Both the position numbers and the translations under genes were made by a program. A stretch of DNA of 64,000 nt. Origin: a bacterium (GTDB taxonomy: Bacteria; UBP14; UBA6098; B30-G16). Position 1 is the first letter of the stretch; each line of letters opens with the position of its first letter. The notes beneath the pieces are model-generated. The model had not been told where the DNA came from and did no database searches. It saw nothing but the letters and a program-made list of their open reading frames with translations. The DNA is taken from positions 62,001 to 126,000 of the forward strand of contig JAUWMV010000002.1 of NCBI GenBank assembly GCA_030613005.1, read 5' to 3'. Below, piece after piece: positions 28,401-36,943 of this stretch.

Positions 28401-29055
28401 GCTCTGCATTGAAAGCACCAGTCATTGTTCTGATTTCCTGAACTGCACTGGTTGAAACTCTAATAGCTCTATTTCCATAAGTAGGATCCTGTACAGGCAT
28501 TCCGTCAACTTTATAGGAAACTTCTCTTGCTCTACCACCTCTAAAATGAAGTTGTCCATCTTGACTTATTACTCCTACTTGATGAGAAATAATTTCTGTA
28601 ACGCTTGTAACAGGCATTGTCTCGATCTGGTCTGCGTCAGTATGAGTTTCAGAGGTCGTAACATCCATCTGAATCGGTTCACGTTCTGCTGTTACAATGA
28701 TTTCCTCAGCTCTTAGTGCTTTTGAAACCAATTTAAAATTAATAGTGGTTGTTCTATCAGATCTAACAATAACATTCTTTACTGTCATTGGTGAATATCC
28801 CATAGCTGAGGCTCGAAGGTCGAAGATTCCCGGTCTAATGTTTAGAATAAAATAAAATCCATCAAGATCTGTAGCAGCTCCGGTAATACTTTGTCCAGTT
28901 GCTGGATTTATAACCTCAACATCCGCAGATATAATAGGTTCTCCTGTTTCACCATCGATAACTTCACCAGAGATTTTTCCTGTTACACCCGCCCAGGAAT
29001 AACTTATAAATAAAATAATTAAAATTAATGAAAGTTTAGATAAGCGGTAAGACAT
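25477..29055 (-). CDS. TonB-dependent receptor with regulatory-like N-terminus and calcium-type loops
   Basis: 1192 residues. The start is ATG 29055 (MSYRLSKLSLILIILF) preceded by AAGGGGGG; a longer frame from 29094 lacks such a site. Order: signal peptide; carboxypeptidase-regulatory-like domain (GKISGEVIDGETGEPIISA, residues 28-120); plug (HFRGGRAREVSYKVDGMPV, GGALSAVVSIITKEG); long barrel. Between residues about 448 and 713 an insertion carries nine Asp/Asn/Gly loops such as DANGNGMYD, DINGNGKKD and DANGNGKYD, and a tenth, DEDGDGIDE, lies near the end. The terminal strand ends in FGLELSW, normal for barrels. First gene of the surface operon. Substrate unknown; SusC-like glycan uptake is not implied because no SusD is adjacent. 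Confidence 0.9.
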   Translation of the reverse strand: MSYRLSKLSLILIILFISYSWAGVTGKISGEVIDGETGEPIISADVEVINPATGQSITGAATDLDGFYFILNIRPGIFDLRASAMGYSPMTVKNVIVRSDRTTTINFKLVSKALRAEEIIVTAEREPIQMDVTTSETHTDADQIETMPVTSVTEIISHQVGVISQDGQLHFRGGRAREVSYKVDGMPVQDPTYGNRAIRVSTSAVQEIRTMTGAFNAEHGGALSAVVSIITKEGDPNKMSGSFGYSTSNFRIDALNKHSSFSDKLDMSLSGPEPISTYFFPLLGFKLPRDKRISYFISVSGENYDGRLPLNRAFDLSGPPMATLDEINSPYKVKYGWYGFFPERRVNTYETTIKLKQKISPAMKLILAYTGNWQKYRYFDWGLYYTPNSMYIIRNNSHQINLTLTHNVSPRTFYEARIGYLTSSTTQKPNDLCPGDFYADSTIYRNMDDWYDVNNDGKPQIRVPWWDANGNGMYDYGEAWQPLVLRVDTIWKDPATRENVLRIDTIAVDSIPPQPGEEPWWDWNRDGVFEPRMTNFRSPLGGVFYLGERFMDGEPFLDAFPYGISYENLLKGIGPFPFVMETLWIDINGNGKKDYGEFVFGSYFDTPGTTLIEEYTWVDNNGDDIPQPGEYIDINMDGVLTFRDGWCNYVDANGNGKYDVGEYGEPFLDLNGNGYWDPPNFVCDDWSDKGEFPSAVYPSELYIDRNGNRKYDSYSGFQYRGFSQWAVWHKRKSEVFMVKGDVTSQIDRNNQVKSGFEIQFMKLNMNEIQYPESYYDGIPDNMPWPNHGVFRFFYTRSPMSLAYYLQDKMEYGGLIANIGIRFDWFLQAKEILVDSMQRELESELSQWWDEEDKRVAKSAFRVSPRLGMSYPITERSKLFFSYGHFYQLPGLDKLYQTANQGSSAGRLLGNPNLSYEKTVAYELGVAYAFTKVWTVKAAGYYKDIYDLVNTSQLRIGPIQQSVYVNSDYARSRGLEFTLEKGLSDYWSLNTNYAYSFAFGKSSSDRSGYDALFNQTAIPLRDLPLNWDQRHYLKSTLTFNVKKDEHPNLIGFKLPDHWTLSFILNWSSGLPYTPSSLNPDYRYKIKPGEQAWERTGALRMPAQFKLDMKFNKSFRIGNYDASFFFQVDNMTNKMNVTRVYSATGKPDYSWVEWKDEDGDGIDETYVLHGTDYDKNPGNWSAPTDIRFGLELSW

Positions 29056-29099
29056 AAAACCCCCCTTATATATATTTAAAAAAATTACTTTCAAATATT

Positions 29100-29134
29100 A
29101 ATATAATAAAAAAAATACTTAATACAACTGTCAA
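29100..29134 (-). promoter_or_regulatory. Candidate promoter of the TonB-receptor operon
   Basis: On the minus strand a perfect TTGACA (complement of TGTCAA at 29129-29134) is followed 17-20 bases later by the T/A-rich TTTTATTATATTAA, which offers TTTATT or TATTAT as -10. The -35 is good, the -10 register uncertain. Leader about 40-50 bases. Confidence 0.4.
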
Positions 29135-29259
29135 GCCCTTTCGAAAAATCTTTAATTGTTTGTCTATAAATTATTTGCAATTTAATTCAAATCGATATTT
29201 TTCCAACTTAAAATGTAAGTATAATTGTAAATATTTATATTAAAAAATTGGGGGTATTA

Positions 29260-30108
29260 ATGATAGTAATCAAAAGTATTCGTGAGATGCAACCAATATC
29301 CGTATCCGCTAGGAAATCAAATAGAATTATAGGTTTTGTGCCTACAATGGGATATTTTCACGATGGTCATTTATCCTTGATGAAAATCGCTCGACCTAAA
29401 TGCGATTTATTAGTTGTTTCAATATTTGTAAATCCTATACAATTTGGTGTAAATGGGGATTTTTCTGAATACCCGCGAGATATTATACGCGATAAAAAAC
29501 TTTGCGAATCAGTTAACGTTGACATCGTTTTTATACCTAACGAAAGCGAAATATATCCTTCAGATTTTTCAACAAAAGTAGAGGTCGCTGGACGAGTTAC
29601 TGAATGTTTATGTGGTGCATTCAGACCTGGTCATTTTTCAGGAGTAGCAACAATTGTAGCAAAACTCTTTAATATTATTAAACCACATTTTTCAGTATTT
29701 GGGCAAAAAGATGCCCAACAATTAGTAGTAATAAAAAAGATGGTAAAGGAATTGAATTTCCCAGTGGAAATTGTTACCGGAGCGACTGTTCGGGAACAAG
29801 ATGGCTTGGCAATGTCATCACGGAATGAATATTTAACTCCTGAATATCGACAGGTTGCACCTGTGTTATATAAATCACTTCTCCGGGCAAAGAATTTACT
29901 TATATCAGGACAGAAAGACACAAGTGTAATTATATCTGAAATTAGGAAATTCATTGACTCTAATGGACCTTTTAGGATTCAATATATTGAAATACTAAAC
30001 GCTGACACTCTTGAATCGATTGCATCTGCAAAAGGGAAAATCATGATCGCTCTCGTAGCGTTTTTAGGAAAAACTAGATTAATAGATAATATTGTTGTAG
30101 AACTATAA
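29260..30108 (+). CDS. panC: Pantothenate synthetase
   Basis: 282 residues. Joins pantoate and beta-alanine with ATP in the last step of pantothenate (vitamin B5) synthesis; cytosolic. Seen: VPTMGYFHDGHLSLM with the HXGH nucleotide site, SIFVNPIQFG, FGQKDAQQLVVIKKM, and the KMSKS-equivalent LAMSSRNEYL. Length is normal. The start is ATG 29260, after GGGGGT; a TTG four codons earlier would lie inside the ribosome site. A TATAAT at 29220-29225 is a plausible -10. panB and panD are not adjacent. Monocistronic. Confidence 0.95.
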   Translation: MIVIKSIREMQPISVSARKSNRIIGFVPTMGYFHDGHLSLMKIARPKCDLLVVSIFVNPIQFGVNGDFSEYPRDIIRDKKLCESVNVDIVFIPNESEIYPSDFSTKVEVAGRVTECLCGAFRPGHFSGVATIVAKLFNIIKPHFSVFGQKDAQQLVVIKKMVKELNFPVEIVTGATVREQDGLAMSSRNEYLTPEYRQVAPVLYKSLLRAKNLLISGQKDTSVIISEIRKFIDSNGPFRIQYIEILNADTLESIASAKGKIMIALVAFLGKTRLIDNIVVEL

Positions 30109-30180
30109 TTATCAGATATTTGTGGGTTAATTAATTTTGTTTATAATAAATTGCTTGGATGTCTCATTACTTGCAGATAA

Positions 30181-30225
30181 CTTTTTGCTTCTATTTAAAA
30201 TATAGATTTTTCTAAAGCAAAAAAG
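30181..30225. terminator. Possible bidirectional terminator between convergent genes
   Basis: CTTTTTGCTT (30181-30190) can pair with AAGCAAAAAAG (30215-30225), with a long AT-rich loop. It lies between panC and the convergent response-regulator gene, and the T-run or A-run of the stem would serve both directions. The long loop makes this weak. Confidence 0.3.
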
Positions 30226-30259
30226 CATAGCATTGTTACACTATAAATCAATTATTAAG

Positions 30260-31771
30260 TTAACTATCTATTGATAAAATTTCATCCATTAATTCCGGTA
30301 TTAGCTTATTCATTTTAAGAAGAACGATATCTCTTTTTGCCTCATTCGAGCATACCACAATTATAGGGAACTTGTAAAATTCCTTAGTACAAACCTTTAC
30401 GAAAATATTATCGCTCCCAGAAATTGATATATCTACCCCGTCAATTTCATTTAAACCAAGATCCTTTATAATTTTATTTGCATGTTCTAACATATCCATA
30501 ACCATAGAACCAATAGATTCGATATCTAAATCATTCTTAGTGAAATCCGCTAACAATTCACTGTTAGGACCGAATAAACCTACCCCTTTAAAACCCCTTA
30601 TTTCTTGCAAAACTGTGAGTTTCTTTTCTAAAGATACTCTTTCTTCATCTATATACTCATATTCCACTGCTTGCATAGTTTCTAACATCTCGGCTTCTCG
30701 ATCTGACTTCTGATCCTTGCCAATTTTAGACGTAGGTTCTTCATCTAGAATAATTATCTCGTCTGATAATACTTTTTCTTCAACATCTGATAACTCCAAA
30801 TCTTCAGGTTTTTCCTGTTCCTGCACCTCAATCTTTTCTTGAGATGTTTCGACTTCAACATCGCTTTGTGCTATATCACCAATGCTTTCCTCTGTGTCTC
30901 TATCGGTAATTTGTACCTCTTCGAACATATCCAGTTTCTCTGATTGTTTCTCGTGACTAAAGGATTCATATATCAATCTTACACCTTTTTCTATTTCAGA
31001 TATCTCCTTGGTGAATTCTGATTTAACCGAGCTTAAATCTTTAGAGGTTTTAATTCTCTCTGTATGAGATATTTTATTTTCTTCATCAAGATCTTTACCC
31101 ACTGCAATTTTGTCCTTTAATTCATTGGCTTTAAGTAATAATTCTGACAAAGTAAATTCAATAACAGGATTATTAATTTTACGCAGGCTTTCAATTTCTA
31201 TTTTACTTCTCGTCCATGAAAGAATTGTTACCGCTGCATCGATACCCCGCATTGAACCAACCATTGCATCGTTTACCTGTCCATTTTGAATAAAAAGAAA
31301 ACCCACTTTACTATCAGAAACAATTTTAAGAGTACAAGATTTTTTTTCTATTTCCAGCATTTGAAGAAATGTAGGAAGTGTAATTACGCTAATTTTTTTA
31401 TCAGTGGGCTCTAATATTACATCATGAACTCTGTCACCCAAGTAAGAAATACTAAATGGTTTTCTTATGAAATTTTCGAAACCTAACTTTATGAGTTTCT
31501 TTTCGATTTCGGAATCACCATATCCGGAAATGACGATAACAGGCACATCCAAATGTTCTCTCGTCATTAATGCCAATAGATCATATCCATCCTCAAGTGG
31601 CATTCTTAAATCTGTAATAAGCAGATTTATCGTTTTCTTTTTAAGAATTTCCCTCGCTTTTTCACACGTTCCAGCAATCAAAACATTCAGTTCTGGAAGC
31701 ATTTCCTTAAATCCACTGAGAAGGATATCCAAAACTGTTTGATCATCATCAACAATTAAAATGTTTTTCAT
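30260..31771 (-). CDS. Response regulator with PATAN (DUF4388) and roadblock/LC7-like domains
   Basis: 503 residues. Residues 1-120 are a receiver: ILIVDDDQTVLDILL, phosphorylated Asp in LLITDLRMP, and the Lys in FIRKPFSIS. Residues about 130-200 look like a PATAN/DUF4388 domain (LPTFLQMLEIEKKSCTLKI, GFLFIQNGQVNDAMVG). A long acidic, Glu-rich linker follows (about 210-375). The C-terminal 125 residues resemble a roadblock/LC7 domain (LTVLQEIRGFKGVGLFGPN; DISISGSDNIFVKV), a fold that regulates Ras-like GTPases such as MglA. No DNA-binding domain, so the output is probably protein-protein. The ribosome site AGGA precedes the ATG. The GTPase partner is not in the window. Confidence 0.8.
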   Translation of the reverse strand: MKNILIVDDDQTVLDILLSGFKEMLPELNVLIAGTCEKAREILKKKTINLLITDLRMPLEDGYDLLALMTREHLDVPVIVISGYGDSEIEKKLIKLGFENFIRKPFSISYLGDRVHDVILEPTDKKISVITLPTFLQMLEIEKKSCTLKIVSDSKVGFLFIQNGQVNDAMVGSMRGIDAAVTILSWTRSKIEIESLRKINNPVIEFTLSELLLKANELKDKIAVGKDLDEENKISHTERIKTSKDLSSVKSEFTKEISEIEKGVRLIYESFSHEKQSEKLDMFEEVQITDRDTEESIGDIAQSDVEVETSQEKIEVQEQEKPEDLELSDVEEKVLSDEIIILDEEPTSKIGKDQKSDREAEMLETMQAVEYEYIDEERVSLEKKLTVLQEIRGFKGVGLFGPNSELLADFTKNDLDIESIGSMVMDMLEHANKIIKDLGLNEIDGVDISISGSDNIFVKVCTKEFYKFPIIVVCSNEAKRDIVLLKMNKLIPELMDEILSIDS

Positions 31772-32108
31772 AACAATCCTGACTAATGGTATTATCAGTT
31801 TATTTCAACAAATAAACACTTTCCATGATTATATAACTTCTAATAATTTTCAATAAATAACCTAAATATGATTTCTTATCAACATGATTGTGTAAATACT
31901 AAATCTTTGAAAATTAATAGTCTATGCATTCTCAGAATATTTTTTTTAACTTAATATTACTATATAAATAAAATGTTAAATAATTCAATACCTATTTCAT
32001 TTTAAGCTTTAAATATTCTGGTTTTAAATTATAAATAGTTTATCTTTTAATAGTTATTTAATTTTTTAAATAAATTTTTATAAATATTTATTCATAGAGA
32101 TCAGAGAT
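31772..32108. other. Divergent intergenic region, no gene seen
   Basis: About 337 bases, extremely AT-rich, between the response regulator (leftward) and the unknown lipoprotein (rightward). It should contain two promoters, but low complexity makes hexamer matches meaningless. No open frame with a ribosome site and no GC-containing hairpin seen. Confidence 0.5.
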
Positions 32109-32996
32109 ATGAAAGCATTTCGAAAATTTTCATTGCTACTATTCATAATTTGGATAGTTGTTTCTAATTCCTTTTTTTCCGGTTGCGCTGGAGTAATGAA
32201 TACTATGCAATCTGGAGATAGTGAAATTCTAGATGAAGGTTCGCCTTATTTCTTTACTTTCTCCAAAAGCTATGATTTAACTGAAGCTACTGTAGGACAT
32301 CTTCCTGTTGTTGTCGATGAAACTTGGCTTAACAGTGAAAACAAACATGCTTTAACAGAACTTTCATCCGAAATGACAGCATTATTAGATAGTGTTAGGT
32401 GGACTATCCCGCTAAATGTGAAAGATTCACCTATAAAAGGAATACCATATGTATATTTCGGTAATGCAGAAAATACTACCACTGAAAAGACATATGAGAA
32501 AGAATTCGGAAAAACATATTTAATGTTGAGAATCCTCAATCCATCTCGAACATGGATCGATTCCGTGTTTAATTTAATTGAGAATGAAAATATTGACTAT
32601 ATGCTTTTTATATCGTTGGGTCGTACGGAATACTTTGCACAATCAACAGGAAAAGTTGGAGAGAATTATATAGATATGGGAACGGGTTATGAGTTACCTA
32701 TCAAGGAATTGGTAGCCTTAAATGCGTCTATCCCTGTTCTTCAAATTACGGGGGCATTAATCGATAGAAAGGGAACTATACTTCGCGCAGGTGCTGAAGG
32801 AATATTACCATTACAACCTTCTAAATTTAAAGTATCAAAAATAAAAATTGATAATATTCTTACAGAAAAAGACATTCAAAAAATGATGGTTAAGGAACGT
32901 CGTGATAACTTACCCAAAAATCCACTAACATGGCAGGTCTGTTTGCAAAATTTGACTGCCAACTTATTGGATCGAAAAGAATTAATACTTAAGTGA
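32109..32996 (+). CDS. Lipoprotein of unknown function
   Basis: 295 residues with a lipoprotein signal (FFSGCAG; Cys26). The remainder is alpha/beta with no recognised motif; one segment, NIDYMLFISLGRTEYFAQSTGK, reads like a buried strand with a functional loop, and a basic C-terminal part (MMVKERRDNLPKNP) follows. Start ATG 32109 has only a weak purine-rich site. Next gene rlmB begins 72 bases downstream. I do not recognise the family. Confidence 0.75.
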   Translation: MKAFRKFSLLLFIIWIVVSNSFFSGCAGVMNTMQSGDSEILDEGSPYFFTFSKSYDLTEATVGHLPVVVDETWLNSENKHALTELSSEMTALLDSVRWTIPLNVKDSPIKGIPYVYFGNAENTTTEKTYEKEFGKTYLMLRILNPSRTWIDSVFNLIENENIDYMLFISLGRTEYFAQSTGKVGENYIDMGTGYELPIKELVALNASIPVLQITGALIDRKGTILRAGAEGILPLQPSKFKVSKIKIDNILTEKDIQKMMVKERRDNLPKNPLTWQVCLQNLTANLLDRKELILK

Positions 32997-33068
32997 AATA
33001 TTTTCAAAAAGGTCTATTTTTTTGAAATTTCCCAAAAGAATTCCTATATTTTCATTTGTGATCCAAAA

Positions 33069-33827
33069 ATGCAAGAGACAACAAAAACAGAATTGCTTTA
33101 TGGTCGGCAACCAATACTTGAAGCCATTACTGCCGGCAGAAAAATTTATGAAATATACAGTACAGAAAGCGCAATTAAATGGCTTTTTAAGAAAATTAGA
33201 ATAAACAATTACAATATTGATATCAAATACAAAATACTCACTAAAAGTGAAATATATGAAAAAATAAATCGGAAAGATCATCAGGGACTGATTGCTCTAT
33301 CCGAGGATTTCAAATATACCAATTTTAATATCATTTTATCGAGACATCCTAAAATTATATTATCTATTGACCGCATAACTGACCCTCATAATCTTGGAGC
33401 AATTATTAGAACTGCAAATATCTTTAATGTTGGTGGCATTGTATTACAAACTCGAAATTGTGCTAGAATTACTCCTGTCGTTGTACACATAAGCTCTGGC
33501 GCTACAGAACATACTCCAATATGTATTGTCGATTCGATAGCTCATACTTTAAAACTATGTAAAGAAAATGGATATTCGATAATCGCTGGAGTAAAACCGC
33601 AAGAGAATTCCATATCGATACAAAATTTTAAATGCTCAAATCGAGTTGTTCTGATTTTAGGTTCTGAGGGTGAAGGAATTAAGGATTCACTATTGAAAAA
33701 ATGCGATCTATTATTGTCAATATCACAAGCTGGTGAGATCGAATCATTAAATGTATCAGTTGCAGCAGGTATTATTTTATATCAAATTGCTCTTAAGGTT
33801 GGAATGTTTAAATGCGAAATCCAATAA
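33069..33827 (+). CDS. rlmB: 23S rRNA (guanosine-2'-O-)-methyltransferase RlmB-like (SpoU family)
   Basis: 252 residues. An N-terminal substrate-binding domain (ELLYGRQPILEAI) precedes a SPOUT methyltransferase with all three motifs: ILSIDRITDPHNLGAIIRTA, LILGSEGEGI and IESLNVSVAAGIILYQI. RlmB 2'-O-methylates a guanosine in domain V of 23S rRNA; related TrmH-family proteins modify tRNA, so the target is inferred. Standard length. Convergent with korC. Confidence 0.9.
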   Translation: MQETTKTELLYGRQPILEAITAGRKIYEIYSTESAIKWLFKKIRINNYNIDIKYKILTKSEIYEKINRKDHQGLIALSEDFKYTNFNIILSRHPKIILSIDRITDPHNLGAIIRTANIFNVGGIVLQTRNCARITPVVVHISSGATEHTPICIVDSIAHTLKLCKENGYSIIAGVKPQENSISIQNFKCSNRVVLILGSEGEGIKDSLLKKCDLLLSISQAGEIESLNVSVAAGIILYQIALKVGMFKCEIQ

Positions 33828-33944
33828 TTAAGTCGTTTTGAATCGAAATATAGAGCAATGTAAAGTCTTATAATTAGCGTATTTACAAACAATACTAATT
33901 AGCTGTCGCATTTAATATTTAGGCATTTTCCTAATCGATAATTC

Positions 33945-34601
33945 CTATAAGTTTAAGCAAATACCGGGTTCTATTTGAGTTAAACCTTCACTCTTGAATT
34001 TTTTGCCAAGCTCAAAACCAGCTTTTAATGCTTTTAAATTCGACTCAAGAAATTTCGATTTTTCAAATCTATCCTCAACAGCACTCTTAATCGACTTTTT
34101 AGAAACAATCCCAGTGAATTCCGTCAAAAAACCTAATGTTACCATATTTGCTACAATAGGATTAAGAAATTTATCAAGGCATGTTTTCAAAATCGGAACT
34201 TCAACTGTCATAACAGAACCCACAACAGTTTCCACAGCATTTGAATCAGCAATAATTATTCCATTAGGTTTAACTGAAGCAGCATAATATTCGTAAGCTC
34301 CAGGAGTTAATGCAATTAGAATGTCTGGAGTTATACATTCCGGGAAATAGATCGTTTTGTCGCTAATAATGACATCAGCCAAAGTAGCTCCACCACGAGC
34401 CTCAGGACCATAACTCTGACTTTGAGAAGCATTTTTTTTGTCTCCCAACGATATAGCTTTAGCTAAAAGCATACCCATAGAAATTATGCCTTGTCCACCA
34501 GCACCAGCAATTCTTACTTCAAATCTGTCAATCTTATCTGGTAATATTCCATTTTTGTTATTATTCATTATTTTTGAGTTTTTAACCGACTTTGTTGACA
34601 C
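33945..34601 (-). CDS. korC: 2-oxoacid:ferredoxin oxidoreductase gamma subunit
   Basis: 218 residues. Gamma subunit of the CoA-dependent 2-oxoacid:ferredoxin oxidoreductase family. Seen: VRIAGAGGQGIISMGMLLAKA, ASQSQSYGPEARGGATLADVI and ALTPGAYEYYA. GTG start at 34601 with GGAGG 7 bases before it; a longer-than-usual basic N-terminus (about 25 residues) precedes the fold. Last gene of the korDABC operon, 26 bases after korB. Confidence 0.9.
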   Translation of the reverse strand: MSTKSVKNSKIMNNNKNGILPDKIDRFEVRIAGAGGQGIISMGMLLAKAISLGDKKNASQSQSYGPEARGGATLADVIISDKTIYFPECITPDILIALTPGAYEYYAASVKPNGIIIADSNAVETVVGSVMTVEVPILKTCLDKFLNPIVANMVTLGFLTEFTGIVSKKSIKSAVEDRFEKSKFLESNLKALKAGFELGKKFKSEGLTQIEPGICLNL

Positions 34602-34627
34602 AATAATTCCTCCATTGAGCTTTCTGA

Positions 34628-35464
34628 TTAAAACTCATTTTGGTTTTGAACTCTTTGTATTAAATGCGCATACGACTCAGTATATTCCACTTTAGAATTA
34701 TCTTCTCTAAATATTCCTGTTATAATTTTACCTTTGAGCTCCTCCTCTGTCATCTTCTTAGCTTTAACCAAATTAACTGCATTTTCCTTCTGTGACATTA
34801 TCATATCAACAGGATCCGGCATTTTATTAAGTCTACCGAATAATACTGGACATTGACTGATAATTTCCACAAGTGCAAATCCTTTATGCTGGAAAGCTTT
34901 CTTAAGATAATTCTCAGTTTGAATTATGTGATAAACTGTGCTTCTTGCCACAAAGGTAGCTCCAGAGCTTAAGGCAAGTTGAACTGCATCGAAAGGGGGA
35001 TCGATATTTCCATATGGTGCAGTATGAGCAATCGCATCTATTGGTGTTGTCGGAGCAACCTGTCCTCCAGTCATTCCGTAGATTGAATTATTAACCAGAA
35101 TTAGTGTAACTCCAATATTTCTTCGAGCTGCATGGATGAAATGATTTCCACCAATCGCAAGAGCATCTCCGTCACCGGAAACGACAATAACATTCATTTC
35201 CGGATTAACTAGTTTAACACCTGTAGCAAATGGCAACGCTCTACCGTGTGTAGTATGTAATGTGTTAAAATCGACATAAATAGGTATTCGACTGGAACAT
35301 CCAATTCCAGAAATTAATGTTACATTATCTTTATCAAACCCAAGGGATCGAACAACTCGAATAATTGCACCTGTAATACTTCCAATACCACATCCGGAAC
35401 ACCAAACAGTTGGAAATCGCTTGCGCCATCTTAAATAATCGTATACTTCAGGAAGTTTATGCAT
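34628..35464 (-). CDS. korB: 2-oxoacid:ferredoxin oxidoreductase beta (TPP) subunit
   Basis: 278 residues. Thiamine-diphosphate-binding subunit: CSGCGIGSITGAIIR, the TPP motif VVSGDGDALAIGGNH with NNSIYGMTGGQ, and the cysteine in VEIISQCPVLFGR. The start is ATG 35464, within the korA stop region (8-base overlap), with AAGGAGGAAATCT before it; a longer open frame would overlap korA substantially. Together with A, C and D it forms the complete enzyme, which decarboxylates 2-oxoglutarate or another 2-oxoacid and reduces ferredoxin. Confidence 0.92.
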   Translation of the reverse strand: MHKLPEVYDYLRWRKRFPTVWCSGCGIGSITGAIIRVVRSLGFDKDNVTLISGIGCSSRIPIYVDFNTLHTTHGRALPFATGVKLVNPEMNVIVVSGDGDALAIGGNHFIHAARRNIGVTLILVNNSIYGMTGGQVAPTTPIDAIAHTAPYGNIDPPFDAVQLALSSGATFVARSTVYHIIQTENYLKKAFQHKGFALVEIISQCPVLFGRLNKMPDPVDMIMSQKENAVNLVKAKKMTEEELKGKIITGIFREDNSKVEYTESYAHLIQRVQNQNEF

Positions 35465-36620
35465 AGATTTCCTCCTTAACAGCTCGGATAATTTCCATAG
35501 GTTCAAGCGGTCTGCCATCGTACCGTTGAACTCCAATTATATCAATTCTTTCAGGTAATACTTCACGAACTGGATGAATTAATTGACCCATGTTATTTTC
35601 TGCAACGAAAACTGCTTTTGTATGATATGCTAATTTTTTAATAGGATTATCAGGAAAAGGCCATATAGTTTTTAACTCAATTAGTCCAACTTTGATACGT
35701 TTAGCTCTCATAGTTTCGATTGCATCTCTAGCTGCTCTTGCCGCAGAACCGTATGCTATTATTAAATACTTCATATCTTCAGTATAATATTCTTGCCATT
35801 TCCAAATATCCTGTCGATGAGTGATAATTTTATTTCGAATAGATTCTAAGTTCGATTTAATTTCTGCAGAAATTTGCGTTGGGAAACCTGTAGTGTCATG
35901 AATTAAACCTGTTACACTATATCGATATCCCATGCCAAAAGGTGCAGGATGAGAAACTAAATTGGTTTGTGATTTGTATGGTACATACCATTCTGTTGGA
36001 ACCTCCGGTAAACACCTCTCTCTTAACTCCAACTCACAGTCATGCTTTAAAATAAGTTTCTCTCTCATATGACCTATAAGTTCATCCATAAGAAGTATAA
36101 CAGGGGTGCTATACTTTTCCGCTAAGTTAAAAGCATCGATTGTCATATCGTAAACTTCCTGAATCGATGAGGGTGCAATTGCAATAGCAGTATAATCACC
36201 ATGAGTACCCCATCGTGCTTGCATTGTGTCACTTTGAGAAAGCTTCGTAGGTAATCCAGTTGATGGTCCTCCTCTTTGAACATTAATAATAACAATTGGG
36301 ATTTCAACAATATATGCATATCCTATATTCTCCTGCATTAAAGAAAAACCTGGACCGGAGGTTGCGGTCATTGATTTTGCACCCGCAGCTGAACCACCGA
36401 TTATCGCCGCTATAGAGGCTATCTCATCCTCCATTTGAATGAAAGTTCCACCAATTTTTGGAAGTTCTCTTGACATACCCTCTGCAATCTCAGAGGATGG
36501 AGTTATAGGATACCCCGCAAAAAATCTGCAACCTGCAGCAATCGCTCCTTGCACACACGCTTCATTTCCCTGGACAAACATTATAGGATGACCATCAGCT
36601 GTGGTTCTTGGTAACGGCAT
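35457..36620 (-). CDS. korA: 2-oxoacid:ferredoxin oxidoreductase alpha subunit
   Basis: 387 residues. Pyrimidine-binding-type subunit: FVQGNEACVQGAIAAGCRFF, GYPITPSSEIAEGM, MTATSGPGFSLMQE, and NVQRGGPSTGLPTKLSQSD, all classical for KorA/VorB. ATG 36620 follows GGGAGGGAGC; the gene starts inside the last 26 bases of korD. 2-oxoglutarate is the most usual substrate of delta-alpha-beta-gamma enzymes with this alpha subunit, but branched-chain 2-oxoacids (Vor) cannot be excluded from sequence. Confidence 0.92.
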   Translation of the reverse strand: MPLPRTTADGHPIMFVQGNEACVQGAIAAGCRFFAGYPITPSSEIAEGMSRELPKIGGTFIQMEDEIASIAAIIGGSAAGAKSMTATSGPGFSLMQENIGYAYIVEIPIVIINVQRGGPSTGLPTKLSQSDTMQARWGTHGDYTAIAIAPSSIQEVYDMTIDAFNLAEKYSTPVILLMDELIGHMREKLILKHDCELELRERCLPEVPTEWYVPYKSQTNLVSHPAPFGMGYRYSVTGLIHDTTGFPTQISAEIKSNLESIRNKIITHRQDIWKWQEYYTEDMKYLIIAYGSAARAARDAIETMRAKRIKVGLIELKTIWPFPDNPIKKLAYHTKAVFVAENNMGQLIHPVREVLPERIDIIGVQRYDGRPLEPMEIIRAVKEEIYA

Positions 36621-36915
36621 CTTTCGCTCCCTCCCAATTGTAATTCTTTATAATTGCAAAATCGGGGCAAATTCTCCAGCACAAACTACATAAAGTACAC
36701 TTATCCTCATGAGCCATATAAGGTTTCCCTTCCTCATCGGTTTCTAATGCTTTAGTTGGACAAATTGCAGCACAGATACGACATTTCTTACACCACTCAT
36801 AGAAAAAAATCAATTTACCCTCAAGTTCATGAATAGAAACGGGAGTAATAGGTCGGCTGACTTTACCAGATTGAATTACTCTATCACCCGAGGGACGTTT
36901 AGGTCCTTTAGCCAT
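36595..36915 (-). CDS. korD: 2x[4Fe-4S] ferredoxin delta subunit of 2-oxoacid oxidoreductase
   Basis: 106 residues. Two complete clusters: CKKCRICAAICPTKAL and CTLCSLCWRICP. It is the electron-transfer delta subunit and first gene of the operon, with GGAGG 8 bases before ATG 36915 and a good promoter upstream. A short basic N-terminal extension (KGPKRPSGDRV) is present. Confidence 0.92.
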   Translation of the reverse strand: MAKGPKRPSGDRVIQSGKVSRPITPVSIHELEGKLIFFYEWCKKCRICAAICPTKALETDEEGKPYMAHEDKCTLCSLCWRICPDFAIIKNYNWEGAKDAVTKNHS

Positions 36916-36943
36916 TAACTAAACCTCCATAATTATTTTGTGC

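Noticed and set aside
25681-29000. Plus-strand open frames opposite the TonB receptor
   Set aside because: They mirror the receptor's codons, lack ribosome sites and carry no recognisable motifs.
33871-33901. Imperfect inverted repeat TAATTAG..CTAATTA between rlmB and korC
   Set aside because: Nearly all A/T, with a two-base bulge and no T-run; too weak to call a terminator.
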